Positions 37,801-44,800 of a stretch of DNA of 64,000 bases are shown one piece after another. This DNA is from Apostichopus japonicus. Lineage: Eukaryota > Echinodermata > Holothuroidea > Aspidochirotida > Stichopodidae. The position numbers were made by a program, and so were the translations under genes. The stretch covers positions 33,822,501 to 33,886,500 of the forward strand of contig NC_092568.1 of NCBI RefSeq assembly GCF_037975245.1, given 5' to 3'. The notes beneath the pieces are model-generated. The model ran no database searches and was not told the origin of the DNA. It was given only the letters and a program-made list of their open reading frames with translations. The stretch's first letter is position 1. Each line of letters begins with the position of its first letter.

Positions 37801-39621
37801 ACTGCCCAGGAGGCTTCTTCAATCTGATCTTCATTTTCTGTAATGTCATACACCACAACATCACATTCAGACAGATGTTCCAACATTTTTTCTTTTTCAG
37901 ATAGCTGTATGAGAGGAGAAAAAATTAATTCTTGCTTCTAAACCTTGCTTTTTTTTTATATAGATATAGAGCTATAAGCTATCTACAATGCAGAAATAAG
38001 AAATTTGCTTGCAGCTCTAAAAAATGTATATGAGATCTTAAAAAGCAGATAAAAAAACATTGATCTGGTGGCAAAAAGAAAGATAAGTTACTGAGGGGGT
38101 TACATACATTGTCTGCTGCATACAACCATATTAAAACAAAAGTAATGAGCAAAATGTTTGACAAAAGTGGTATTGAAGAAAGACTAGTTTAAACTACTTT
38201 ATTAAATTCTGATTGAGAAGTTACCTTTGATGGTCCTACCCACCAATGGTTAAAAACTCCACAATTTTGAAAATGTTAAAAAGGTAAAACATCATGTATA
38301 TACACACATACTTACATCAATTACTTCTTGAACCCAATCTGGTTTTCCTTTGGTTGCATCTTGAAGTGTACCAATGATTTTGTATGTGCCTTCCTTCGGA
38401 GGAATTCCATCACTTCGTACTGATGCTGCATCTTCTTCATCTTCTATTTCGTCCAGAGATGCTCCAACAATGCAATGAGACAGAAACTGACACAGAAAAA
38501 TAGACAAAAAACTTAACATACTATCTATACAAGGCCTTCAAAATGTCTTGATAGAATTTTGCTTGACAATCATTTCTGAAGAGTGATAAAGAGAGCAGTG
38601 TCAGTCTCACACTTGTTGTAAATGTGTTACTGTAAAGCAGAGTAGTATGGTAGGTCCCAAATTCAGTGAACTGTCAGGAAACACAATTTTCCATATCAAT
38701 TGAACACCAATTGGATGATTACATGCCGCTTTTCCCCACCAGGAAGGTTTGTTAATGTTCAACATATTGTAATGTATCGTATTCCCTCATTTGTTGCACT
38801 GTATTGTTCATATGTTAATATGTAGGTGCACCAATGAATATTGTGGTTGCCTGGTTTGATAGTTATTTCTCAAATTGTATCTTTTTCAATACATTAAGTC
38901 AAATTTTGACCTATTTTTCAAACACAATTTTAATCTGCAGAGCCTTAATGAAAATGGCTTACATTGCTAGGCCTACATATAGAAACATGGAATTATTCAC
39001 TTTGTTTTATGAATATGAGGCACTTTCAAGTTTCATGTATTATTTCACCCATTTATGTATAGTTTAGTTCAACACATGAGTCATGACTCACAACCTTTAG
39101 TTTAGACATACTGCCAAAGTTATTCTTTTGGAAATTGGAGCAATTGCAGGATAGCCTACCCCACAACTCACACATACAGGGCTTTTTCAGAACGACAATA
39201 TGCTACAGTACATTGCTTACTAACTATAGCCTAGCCCTTACTCCTTAGTATAACTATATCAAGTATATGGCTTTCCAGTCATAATTGTTGAGAGTCAAGG
39301 GTTCTGGGAAAGCCTATTCTGCAATTCAGCTATTCTTCCTATCTCTGTTGGAATCGGATGAAACCATAGATGAAATTACGTGGCCTAGTTAAAGGATACA
39401 ACTAAACTAGCCTACGTTTTTTTTTCTAACTTAACCTTAACTACGTCCAAGTCTACAGTAACACTGAAGTTGTCTAACTTAGGCTATCATTATTAACATT
39501 TTACGTTTAATCAAGGTGAGGTTACCTTAGAAATTGATTTTCCTGAGTAGCTGTCTACGTGGTTTATAAATATACGCTTATTAGTTGCAAGTCCTTGCGA
39601 TTCAGACTCTTCTTCCGTCAT
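16887..39621 (-). CDS. AK7: Adenylate kinase 7, 16 exons
   Basis: Coding exons (minus, 5' to 3'): 39621-39526, 38486-38316, 37904-37796, 37348-37254, 36593-36483, 35775-35692, 34414-34326, 33398-33308, 32416-32339, 31380-31231, 23408-23280, 22757-22646, 21730-21602, 21027-20764, 20015-19795, 17057-16887. All phases agree, giving 699 residues (human AK7 is 723). N-terminal part: NAD-epimerase-like region ('[13 protein letters not shown]', '[13 protein letters not shown]', '[15 protein letters not shown]', '[15 protein letters not shown]'). Exon 11 begins the kinase domain with P-loop GPPASGKSS (residues 366-374). Exon 13 has the '[12 protein letters not shown]' nucleotide-binding motif and exon 14 '[11 protein letters not shown]' and 'YFDELEIHP'. 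Exon 15 is a charged coiled coil; exon 16 has a DPY-30-type '[14 protein letters not shown]'. The family converts AMP + ATP to 2 ADP and acts in motile cilia and sperm flagella. The product ends at DYMVSE, about nine residues short of the human DPY-30 tail. Intron 10 holds a BEL/Pao element. Confidence 0.96.
17496..19800. repeat. 37-bp minisatellite growing from AK7 exon 15 donor
   Basis: About 60 near-identical 37-bp units (plus strand: TTCAGACACCCACCCATTCT + 'ttcatcgttactgttat') fill most of AK7 intron 15. On the minus strand each unit contains AAAGAATGG|GTGGGTGTC, which equals the last nine bases of exon 15 and its donor at 19795/19794. Higher-order structure is visible: a variant with an extra CACC and TTTAATC recurs near 17600, 17900 and 18540, and a 'ccacccacacattc' variant near 17817, 18231, 18450 and 18862. 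Frames open across it are not genes. Confidence 0.97.
22305..22660 (-). repeat. Triplicated segment at AK7 exon 12 3' boundary
   Basis: On the minus strand the sequence just past the exon 12 donor (22645 down to 22596) ends in GTTGCTATT|GTAAGA. Copies lie at about 22495-22425 and 22370-22305, the last with GTTGCTATC|GTAAGT. Between copies are GGAGGAGGGGTTC-type simple repeats (plus strand). The AK7 frame needs the weaker donor GTAAAA at 22645: the stronger downstream GTAAGA site gives a phase 0 end that does not fit exon 13. Confidence 0.7.
23952..24202 (+). repeat. 5' LTR of BEL/Pao element
   Basis: 251 bp, TGTAGTTTTC...CCTATAACA. It contains two AATAAA motifs close to the 3' end (around 24155-24175) that could act as the polyadenylation signals of the element transcript. 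It matches the 3' LTR base for base apart from a homopolymer of ten versus nine A near 24036. Confidence 0.97.
24203..24483 (+). other. BEL/Pao leader, no standard primer-binding site seen
   Basis: 281-bp untranslated leader between the 5' LTR and the first ATG of the polyprotein. The sequence directly after the LTR (TTCGTAAAAAACGCCAGAAC) lacks the TGG start expected of a site pairing with the CCA end of a tRNA. Priming may use another tRNA region or lie elsewhere; this cannot be settled here. Confidence 0.6.
24484..30411 (+). CDS. BEL/Pao gag-pol polyprotein
   Basis: 1975 residues from the first in-frame ATG at 24484; the frame is open 17 codons further upstream but without ATG. Order: charged coiled coil (about 65-155), gag-like DUF1759 region ('[19 protein letters not shown]', about 286-430), zinc-binding CXXC pairs from about 527 with a CCHC knuckle [14 protein letters not shown] (562-575), aspartic protease with '[10 protein letters not shown]' (Asp about 660), reverse transcriptase with YVDD (1087-1090), RNase H-like part ('[10 protein letters not shown]', '[10 protein letters not shown]'), integrase with H2C2 zinc finger ending CIQC (1643-1646) and catalytic Asp1679, Asp1741, Glu1791, and a C-terminal DUF5641-like tail. 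It makes the proteins for copying the element's RNA to DNA and inserting it. The protease triad reads D-N-G rather than the usual D-S/T-G. No frameshift or stop is seen. Confidence 0.96.
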   Translation: MADNSGKEQATLPDIGAGETSIMDSINPEDSVSLVNIVNNPDKLKGHTDSEVSVKTTVSVLLYRTKQKEIEIAARAAALKETKKLEERKRNLQVEYELQEAQDEIRHAQEKAERVKQRKQMEEKKLQLETEQQEIDMMAELEAAKAMSRLLQLHERPESDVSAKLTKEVVKSIELKSFQYLPKSDDEAKKHSEGENTRINPNAKKFVSRQNITVPDKPNDSGKYLSPNNGNEHAQYNQTKPTYAGVCYGQPLPDITTKPDDTVNTGISMATLLNKIVDHQRESALPSPRLDPFDGSDLLSFTPFIRNFQHVVEDKTQNPARRLELLLRFTEGEAHDLIKECTAIEPPASGYERAKWLLQRNFGQPQVLAAAYKSKAESWDHIAVGDKIALRKYAIFLINCCNVQQGNPEMDSMNGYEFLRILAQKLPTALQQQWINQMGRFRDVEMRSPTLQDFEQFVGQHSRNENDPRIAGLGYQNKMKDWKTPQKYSKVVTSKRAFAATVKTNEDDKAFKGKNEKMENKAKISPCLYCGPNTYHTLLDCRKFGSLDLQAKSDVCMKKGLCFGCLNPGHLKRNCPNPEWAKCEKCSKSHPTILHDPAREKKSSDERVTQTVTTGCAGVQNVRPQGNKNKKVTGTLMAITPVLIKPKTSDRCIATYAFVDNGCGAVFVDEFLKDSLKVNTRRTKILIKTLNLQQVQTTDVIVGDLQVGNINGTSFIDLHSVYVKDSIPATMDDAPTQNDIDAWDHLSHIKLPSMDGHNSIPHVTLMIGSNVPGVSMPLEIASAEIGDPYAIKTPIGWLVYGLEGKWMDQPEVNVNFCRVDNGIVQNGTDNLEQQLQSFINMDFTERLSDQKIAMSVEDKRFMTMMEESVTKVHGHYETVLPLRDRAVKMPNNKVQADMFGLRLQRKLKTNEKLASEYTEFMENLEKKGYAEKVPDQDVDRNDGNVWYIPHHAVYHPKKPDKIRVVFNCPIQYKGVSLNEQLLSGPDLTNRLYGVLMRWRQENVAIMADIEAMFYQVRVRKDDCDLLRYLWWPEGNFDGGMKEYRMLVHLFGAVSSPSCANFALKRTASDNQHRFQDKVIESVINDFYVDDFLKSVATDEEGIQIYRDLKEIMASGGFKLVKWVSNSKRLLESIPEDDRAKELKGLDLENDELPKERALGVQWCVERDQLEFNITKVNEKATRRNILSVMSAVYDPIGYASPFLLQAKKILQSLCRLKVDWDSDIPDDQRNEWGKWLKELPILERLKIPRCLKPKEFGKVVNIQMHYFADASQEGYGTATYMRYTNDRKEIHCAFLTGKARVAPLKPHTIVKMELTAATSAVKQDAQLKQELTVNIDETVFWTDSQTVLKYIRSEKARHPVFVANRIAIIHDGSDVHQWRYVPSKLNPADHASRGLSADDLLTKEDWLNGPEFLHQTEDFWPCEDDSNDADSDRECEKEVSVSAVTMTDENQKNPVEKLLEYHSEWNKLKRSVAWWLRLKTILLQRIKRHNPNQCSQGITSDEMESAEKAIIKFIQRQSFPEEIGVLQKTKTAEMNIKDPCGTVKQASDKGNRCLRQKGRLTDLDPELHDEIMRVGGRLRKASIPLNAKHQMILPKDHHVSKLIIRHIHQLVGHQGRNHVLAELRQKYWIIHAGSMIRSLLKRCIQCRKYLARTGKQKMADLPAYRLRPDEGVFSRTGVDYFGPFEIKQGRTLKKRYGVMFTCLSSRAVHIEVAHSLDTNSCIGALRRFMARRGHVQELYSDNGTNFVGANKELKSALQELDENQINRFASNHGLKWKFNPPAASHFGGVWERQIRTVRKVLSGILSEQYLRTTQSDEQLHTFLCEVEAIINSRPLTKVSDNPNDLDVITPNHLLLLKAPVDMPLGKFDEKDVYARRRWRQMQYLADLFWKRWTKEYLPTLQRRQKWLQPERCTEVGDVVMIVDDQSPRNSWLMGVVIEAYKDKGGLVRSAKIKTKTATLVRPVVKLCLLLEGETT
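30585..30834 (+). repeat. 3' LTR of BEL/Pao element
   Basis: 250 bp, identical by eye to the 5' LTR apart from one A. It is preceded by 173 bp of 3' untranslated sequence and a short G-rich stretch GGGGCCGGAA that may serve as polypurine tract, although two C residues interrupt it. It is followed by the second AGAGT target copy. Confidence 0.96.
32905..33180 (+). pseudogene. LINE reverse-transcriptase fragment, frameshifted
   Basis: In AK7 intron 8 a plus-strand stretch shows non-LTR RT motifs: '[12 protein letters not shown]' (normally VPQGS-LGPLLF), then in a shifted frame '[14 protein letters not shown]', then in a third frame '[13 protein letters not shown]' (the F-DD catalytic box) and '[15 protein letters not shown]'. 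At least two frameshifts and no flanking RT domains, so it is a dead fragment of a Jockey/CR1/RTE-like element. Confidence 0.75.
33600..33830. repeat. Dispersed repeat, copy B
   Basis: Aligns loosely and in order with 6860-7010 (shared 'gctatgcaagtg', 'gcatagcag', 'agccttcaaaac', 'cactaaattactcccttc'). It lies in AK7 intron 7. No termini could be defined. Confidence 0.4.
34960..35142 (+). repeat. Probable non-LTR element 3' tail with (CTTAT)n end
   Basis: The stretch ends 'ctttgtggggtttaataaag' + 'ttgatcttatcttatcttat', the arrangement seen at the 3' ends of CR1-like LINEs: a short stem-like phrase, AATAAAG, then a pentamer microsatellite. It lies in AK7 intron 6, directly next to the hAT MITE, which inserted at its tail. 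No coding part remains. Confidence 0.4.
35143..35577. mobile_element. hAT-type MITE with 8-bp target duplication
   Basis: Element 35151-35569 (419 bp) with inverted ends CAGGGTTGTCCAACCT and AGGTTGGACAACCCTG, flanked by the 8-bp duplication TTATATGT (35143-35150, 35570-35577). CA-rich hAT-like ends and an 8-bp duplication define hAT family elements. Inside, GCAGGGTTGCGTCCGGCCCG is repeated in tandem near 35193-35240, giving a GC-rich island. Non-autonomous. It sits in AK7 intron 6, 123 bp from exon 6. Confidence 0.93.
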
Positions 39622-40347
39622 TTTCTATTGATGTTCTGCACTCTACGTTTTCTTCAAATTTCTAGATCGGGGCAGTCAGACATCAACTACCAATATTTTC
39701 CGCGATCAAACTCCGCTGTGCATGCATCGATTCCGATCAGATGTGCATGATAAAAGCGCTTGATAGATCCGTTGCTAAGGGGAAAGGTCACCATGCATAT
39801 TTTTTTTACCACCGACTTGAAGCTAGTAGGGGTATTGTTAGCATAGAATTCGATTTCACTACAACTCATACGTCGACCTCGGGGCCTGGCCTGGACTGAA
39901 GCAGTAAAAGAGGAAGTCACAAAGCATTTGTTTTATCATTTAATGTTCACCTCATAATACTACGATTAGACGTAGCCATCAGCAAATATAAACCAGTTTA
40001 GCCTCTTTGCGTCTTGTTGGACTCGGAGGTAAGAACATAATGCAGTGTAACTAGTTGACACCACAGAAATTTGTGTGCTTGACAAAAATGAACCGATAGT
40101 GATACTTGATACTGATACACGTTGACCAAGCTACGTGAATGACACTGTAGGCCTGAGTTAGGTTAACAAATACCAGTTTTGCGAAATAATAACATATGAA
40201 AACAATTCCTTCCACGTTCCTTCCACGAGTTGCACAAAGATCCATAGAAGGATAACATTCAGTGATTACATGGCCACAGTAGTGGCACAAGTTCCACAAG
40301 GCCCTCAAACAGGAAACAAAAGTTGCCGAGCTTGTTTAAATTTAATT

Positions 40348-40431
40348 TATGTATGTATGTATGTATGTATGTATGTATGTATGTATGTATGTATGTATGT
40401 ATGTATGTATGTATGTATGTATGTATGTATG
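40348..40431. repeat. (ATGT)n microsatellite
   Basis: About 21 perfect copies of a TATG tetramer. Its open frames (Cys-Met-Tyr-Val repeats) are artefacts of the repeat. It lies directly beside the 3' end of a minus-strand SINE and may have grown from that tail. Confidence 0.98.
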
Positions 40432-40446
40432 TCACTATGTATTTCT

Positions 40447-40680
40447 TTAGATCCTCCTGCAAGCAGGAACTCTTGAAGAAGCCTCAGGGGCTTATCAAAG
40501 CCGCAAGCTGTACCGAAGTCAGTCTCTTAAATTCATATTTAACGTCCATGATGATGAATTATCAATCGTCAACAACTCTTTAACTGGACGACATACTGTA
40601 CCGTTATTCTTGGAGTGACTCGAACCGGGGACCAGTCACCAGTTATGATTGGAAAGGATGCATGACTAATTAAAACTTAG
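40447..40680 (-). mobile_element. tRNA-derived SINE, diverged copy
   Basis: Same family as 50956-51190: shared 'tttagatcctcctg', 'ggcttatcaaagccgcaagctg', 'gaagtcagtctctta', 'actggacgacata' and a 'gagtgactcgaac' segment that is the reverse complement of a B box. The tRNA head (right end) is too diverged to fix the boundary. Confidence 0.75.
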
Positions 40681-40936
40681 AGTTACTATAATTGAACTTA
40701 GAAGCTTGCCCTTATGGGCGTTCGTATTCAGAGCCTTTCACAAACTTCTCATATCACATTTAAACCAAGAAATTGCCTATTTCCTTTCTGTGATCGAATT
40801 GGAAGTATCACAACAAATTCAACAACAAATCTATGATCAGTTGGTCCCCAAAAGAAGCATAATTTTTTCTTCAATTCAATGAGATTTTGATGGGAGTTAT
40901 CATGATTTTTCCTTCTATTAGTATCAGGTGACCCTG

Positions 40937-41649
40937 TGTGAATATGGAACGCGAAAAGGACCACAACATATGATGATGTTAATAATGATCTAATTTTATA
41001 CGATCATGTACTGAAAACTTACGATCATGTACTAGAAATACACGATCATGTACTAAAAATTTACGATCATGTACCAAACATATACGATCATGTACTAAAT
41101 GTATCATGTTCTAAACATATACGATCATGTACTACAAACGTACGATGTACATTAAAACAAATCGATCATGTACTAATTTAATGAATATTCAGTGTAAACT
41201 CATAAAGAACCACTAGGGGCGGGGCTTCGGTATCAACTTTGATATTCCTATATTCCTTATATATGGATATTCATACGCGTATTCAAACGACAATAATGGA
41301 TATCCATACGCCACTTTTTTGTAACTTGCGCTTTTTCATCATCATCACAAGTTTTCAGTACATGATCGAATATGTTTTGATGTACATCTTACGTTTTTAG
41401 TACATCATCCTATATGTTTTGATGTACATCTTAGTTTTTTAGTACATCATCCTATATGTTTTGATGTACATCTTAGTTTTTTAGTACATCATCCTATATG
41501 TTTTGATGTACATCTTAGTTTTTTAGTACATCATCGTATATGTTTAGTACATCATCGTAAGTTTTTCAGTACCTGTACATGAACATATAAAATTAGATCA
41601 TCATTAACATCATCATATGTTGTGGTCCTTTTCGCGTTCCATATGTGAA
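40937..41649. mobile_element. Foldback DNA transposon upstream of HHAT
   Basis: Element 40943-41643 (701 bp) flanked by TGTGAA on both sides (40937-40942, 41644-41649). The 58-bp ends, starting TATGGAACGCGAAAAGGACC, are inverted copies with one mismatch. Inside them the left arm (about 41000-41170) repeats ACGATCATGTACT about seven times and the right arm (about 41355-41580) repeats an 'agtacatcatcctatatg' + 'ttttgatgtacatctta' unit, roughly the inverse, so most of the element can fold back. It has no coding capacity. The superfamily is unclear; if the target is TA, mariner is possible. Confidence 0.88.
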
Positions 41650-41821
41650 CACTGTACATGTTACTGTTATGTGTGGAATGCTTCATTCAGGGACCTACAG
41701 TAGTCTAGGCCTAGTTTCTCTTTTTAACTTTTTTCTTCCTATTTTTCACATGCATTTATGCATTCAACTGCCACATGTCAACTTTGTCTATTTACTAGGC
41801 AATTGGCGACCAGTCAGAATA

Positions 41822-44800
41822 ATGGATAAACCACCAACGATCAATAGTGAAGAAAGTGAAGAGGTGACGCCAACTGAAGAAAGCAACGGAAAGCCTCATC
41901 ACAAACAAAGAATATTTGATGACTTTTATGATACCATACCAAGGCTAGAAATATTAGGATATGGCATCTTCCTGATTTGTTACTATTGCACTATTATATA
42001 TAAATTCTGCAAATTATCAAAGAGTAAGTTATTGTGCTCACAGTCTCCCTTTTAAAGGGTGTGAAGACTCGCGCAAAAATAAACATCTAATGCCGGTAAT
42101 TTGACCTAGTTTCGAATGAGGTGTAACAGAAGTGTTAAACACCACCATCGATCCCAGAAAATACACACACAGCTTGCTACCGTCGGTAATTAGACACTAG
42201 TGTACAGTAAGTACATACAGCTGCGGTCAATACCCACAGCACAGTATACAAACGATACAGCGATGGACATCTCAGGTCCAGCTAAAGATAACAAGGTACA
42301 GTATCACGTTTCATTACTGTCTGCATTTTGTAGCGACACGAACAAAACGTCACTTGCAAGCAACAGAAAGTTAACTTTTTCAGATGGCCGCACACGGTTT
42401 GGGGCAAGTCTTCAGTGCCTTTAAAGGCATTGAAGACTCGCCCCAAACCGCATGTTAGCAAGCTTACAGACGGTTAGCAAGCTTTGTGTGTATTTTCTGG
42501 GATCGATGGTGGTGTCTTAATCTTCTGTTACACCTCATTCGAAACTACCTGTAGGTCAGATTACCGGCATTAGACGTTTCTTTTTGTGAGAGTCTTCACA
42601 CCCTTTAACCATAATTTAAGAACTTACCAAAAAAAAATGTATTGTAACATGGCAGCTATACATTGAAAAGCAACATTACTCATTTTAACATGCTAGTTCA
42701 TTCTCATACCATCATTATAGACGTTGTACAGCTACTGTACATTTCTGTCATTTATGATGTATTATTCTACAATTTACCAAAAAACATTCCGAAACAGTGT
42801 TCAAATCTAGAAGGTACCTGACTGCTCAGTTGATATCCCTGAAGTGTGTATCAACATGGAAAAGCTCTTGTTTCTGTCATGCTTTGTATTATTACTTTCC
42901 CATAATGTATACTGATGTGTTAATTTAAAGTAGCTCTTCACAATAATTCATGCTACTGTATATATCAGCATCAGCCTCCTTAAAATTCTGTTCCCAGGTT
43001 TCTATTTCAAAGGCTATTTTTCTTTCTTTTAAGCTTATTTTTCAGTAGCCAAAAAAAACATTCTTATGTATCTATTGCATACAGAAAATTATTCTTTGGC
43101 AATGTTTAAATCTTCTTCTCATTTTTTGTTTTCAGAGAGAGAGGCAAGTTTACTTGAATACAACTACATTCATGAAGGATGGAGCATGATAAACAGAGGA
43201 CAAGTACGTTGATTTGGTTATTTCTTAAAATTGCAGCATGCTCAGTATTCTTCGATCAACTCTTAACCAATTCACACAACTACTGTTTTCCACATACTGT
43301 TCACAAATAATTATCAAATGAAAAACAAATATATTTATGAAGTAGTGGGTTATCTGATTTTAAAGTTCAATTCTTTGAATTACTGCAATGTTGTACCTGG
43401 GAAAGAAATGGTATACGATACTTTCATACTGTATCTTATAAATAATTTATGGTTGATTATTGTCTGAAGTGCAAGAAGAAAATGCCAACATACACTACTT
43501 TTCAATGTGTTGTAATGTTTAAAACTATTAGTGCCACTTGACAGATAATAAGAAATAGTAGTAATAATTAAATAATATTATACTAAAAGGTTGCATTTTC
43601 CCCTTTAGCTCAATGTTCTCCAAAATAAGCCTAATGATCTCTAATTAATTTGTAGACCATATCTGCATCCTTTACTGCTTTCACATACAAATAGCTACTA
43701 CATCATTTTAATTAAACATGACAAAAGACTGTCCACCCCTAGTACACCCTTCCCCTTATTGTTCATTCAAATTTGTGGTTCAACACTTTGTTTAACCCTA
43801 GCTTTACTTTCTGTCAATGTCCATGAAATATTTTGTTTCTAAATATAAAATGACTCATCTTCAGTTTAGGAGGCTCTCGCCAGATTCTGTCGTATAAAAG
43901 TGAAAGGGTACACAAAGTTGAACTTTCCATTTCTTTATCAATTTTTCTTTGAGTTAAAATGAAATTTCCTTATTTGATAACCATCCCAAGGGTGAAATTT
44001 TATTAATATTTTTGTTATTGTTTTCATCTTGACAGGATTCTGACTTTGAGTGGGATTATTGGTTATCACAGCTCACAAGACCCTTTCTTGGTCTGTTAAT
44101 TTCTTACATATTACTATGTAGGGCAGTGGAATTCTTTATCCCAAAGGTACAGTTAAGTATGAGATGTTTGCTGTACAGAGACTGTGGTCTGAAATTTTCA
44201 ACAGAAATAAAATATTTTATAATTCTGATTGATGTTGGTTGATTTGAAATATTTAGTGCAACTTAAGTTTGTGCCATGCTTTATTATTCTATATCTGCTT
44301 TGGTTGGAATGTAATTATCTTAACATTTTGAGATCCTGCTTTCAGACAAATTTGATGATGATGCACCTACTGTATGTACTAAACTTTTCATTATAGGCTA
44401 CAATAGTCCTTTATATTCCTGTTGACTATTGTGTTGCTTCTGAGGTGTTGATGTAATGTTGTCCATGCCATAACAGATAGTCCAGCCAGGTTTAATAGAT
44501 GAACATGGAATGTTTGAGTGCAAACTATTCAAACACTAAGAGGGATATTGAAGTCCAACCTGCACTGATAATACTGTTTGTTATAGTGTATTAAATATTA
44601 AAATGACTCAAGTTATAGGTTCATGAATGTGATTTACATGTTGAAATATGTACATGTATACCAGTGCATGTTCTCATGCAAATCCCCCAAAATGAATTAT
44701 ATATATTTTCCTGTTTAAGGATCAAGGTTATATGAACCTGTTATAGACTTAAATCATCTTGCAATACCTTCCATTAAAACATTATCATGTCAGCCTGTAT

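Larger units (their letters stand above)
39622..40942. promoter_or_regulatory. Head-to-head intergenic region AK7-HHAT (left part)
   Basis: About 2.2 kb separates the start codons of AK7 (minus, 39621) and HHAT (plus, 41822). The promoters and 5' untranslated exons of both genes should lie here. I cannot point to a TATA box or transcription start. The part up to 40942 contains a microsatellite and a SINE (separate entries). Confidence 0.45.

Noticed and set aside
40259-40583. Cys-Met-Tyr-Val repeat proteins
   Set aside because: Encoded by an (ATGT)n microsatellite only.
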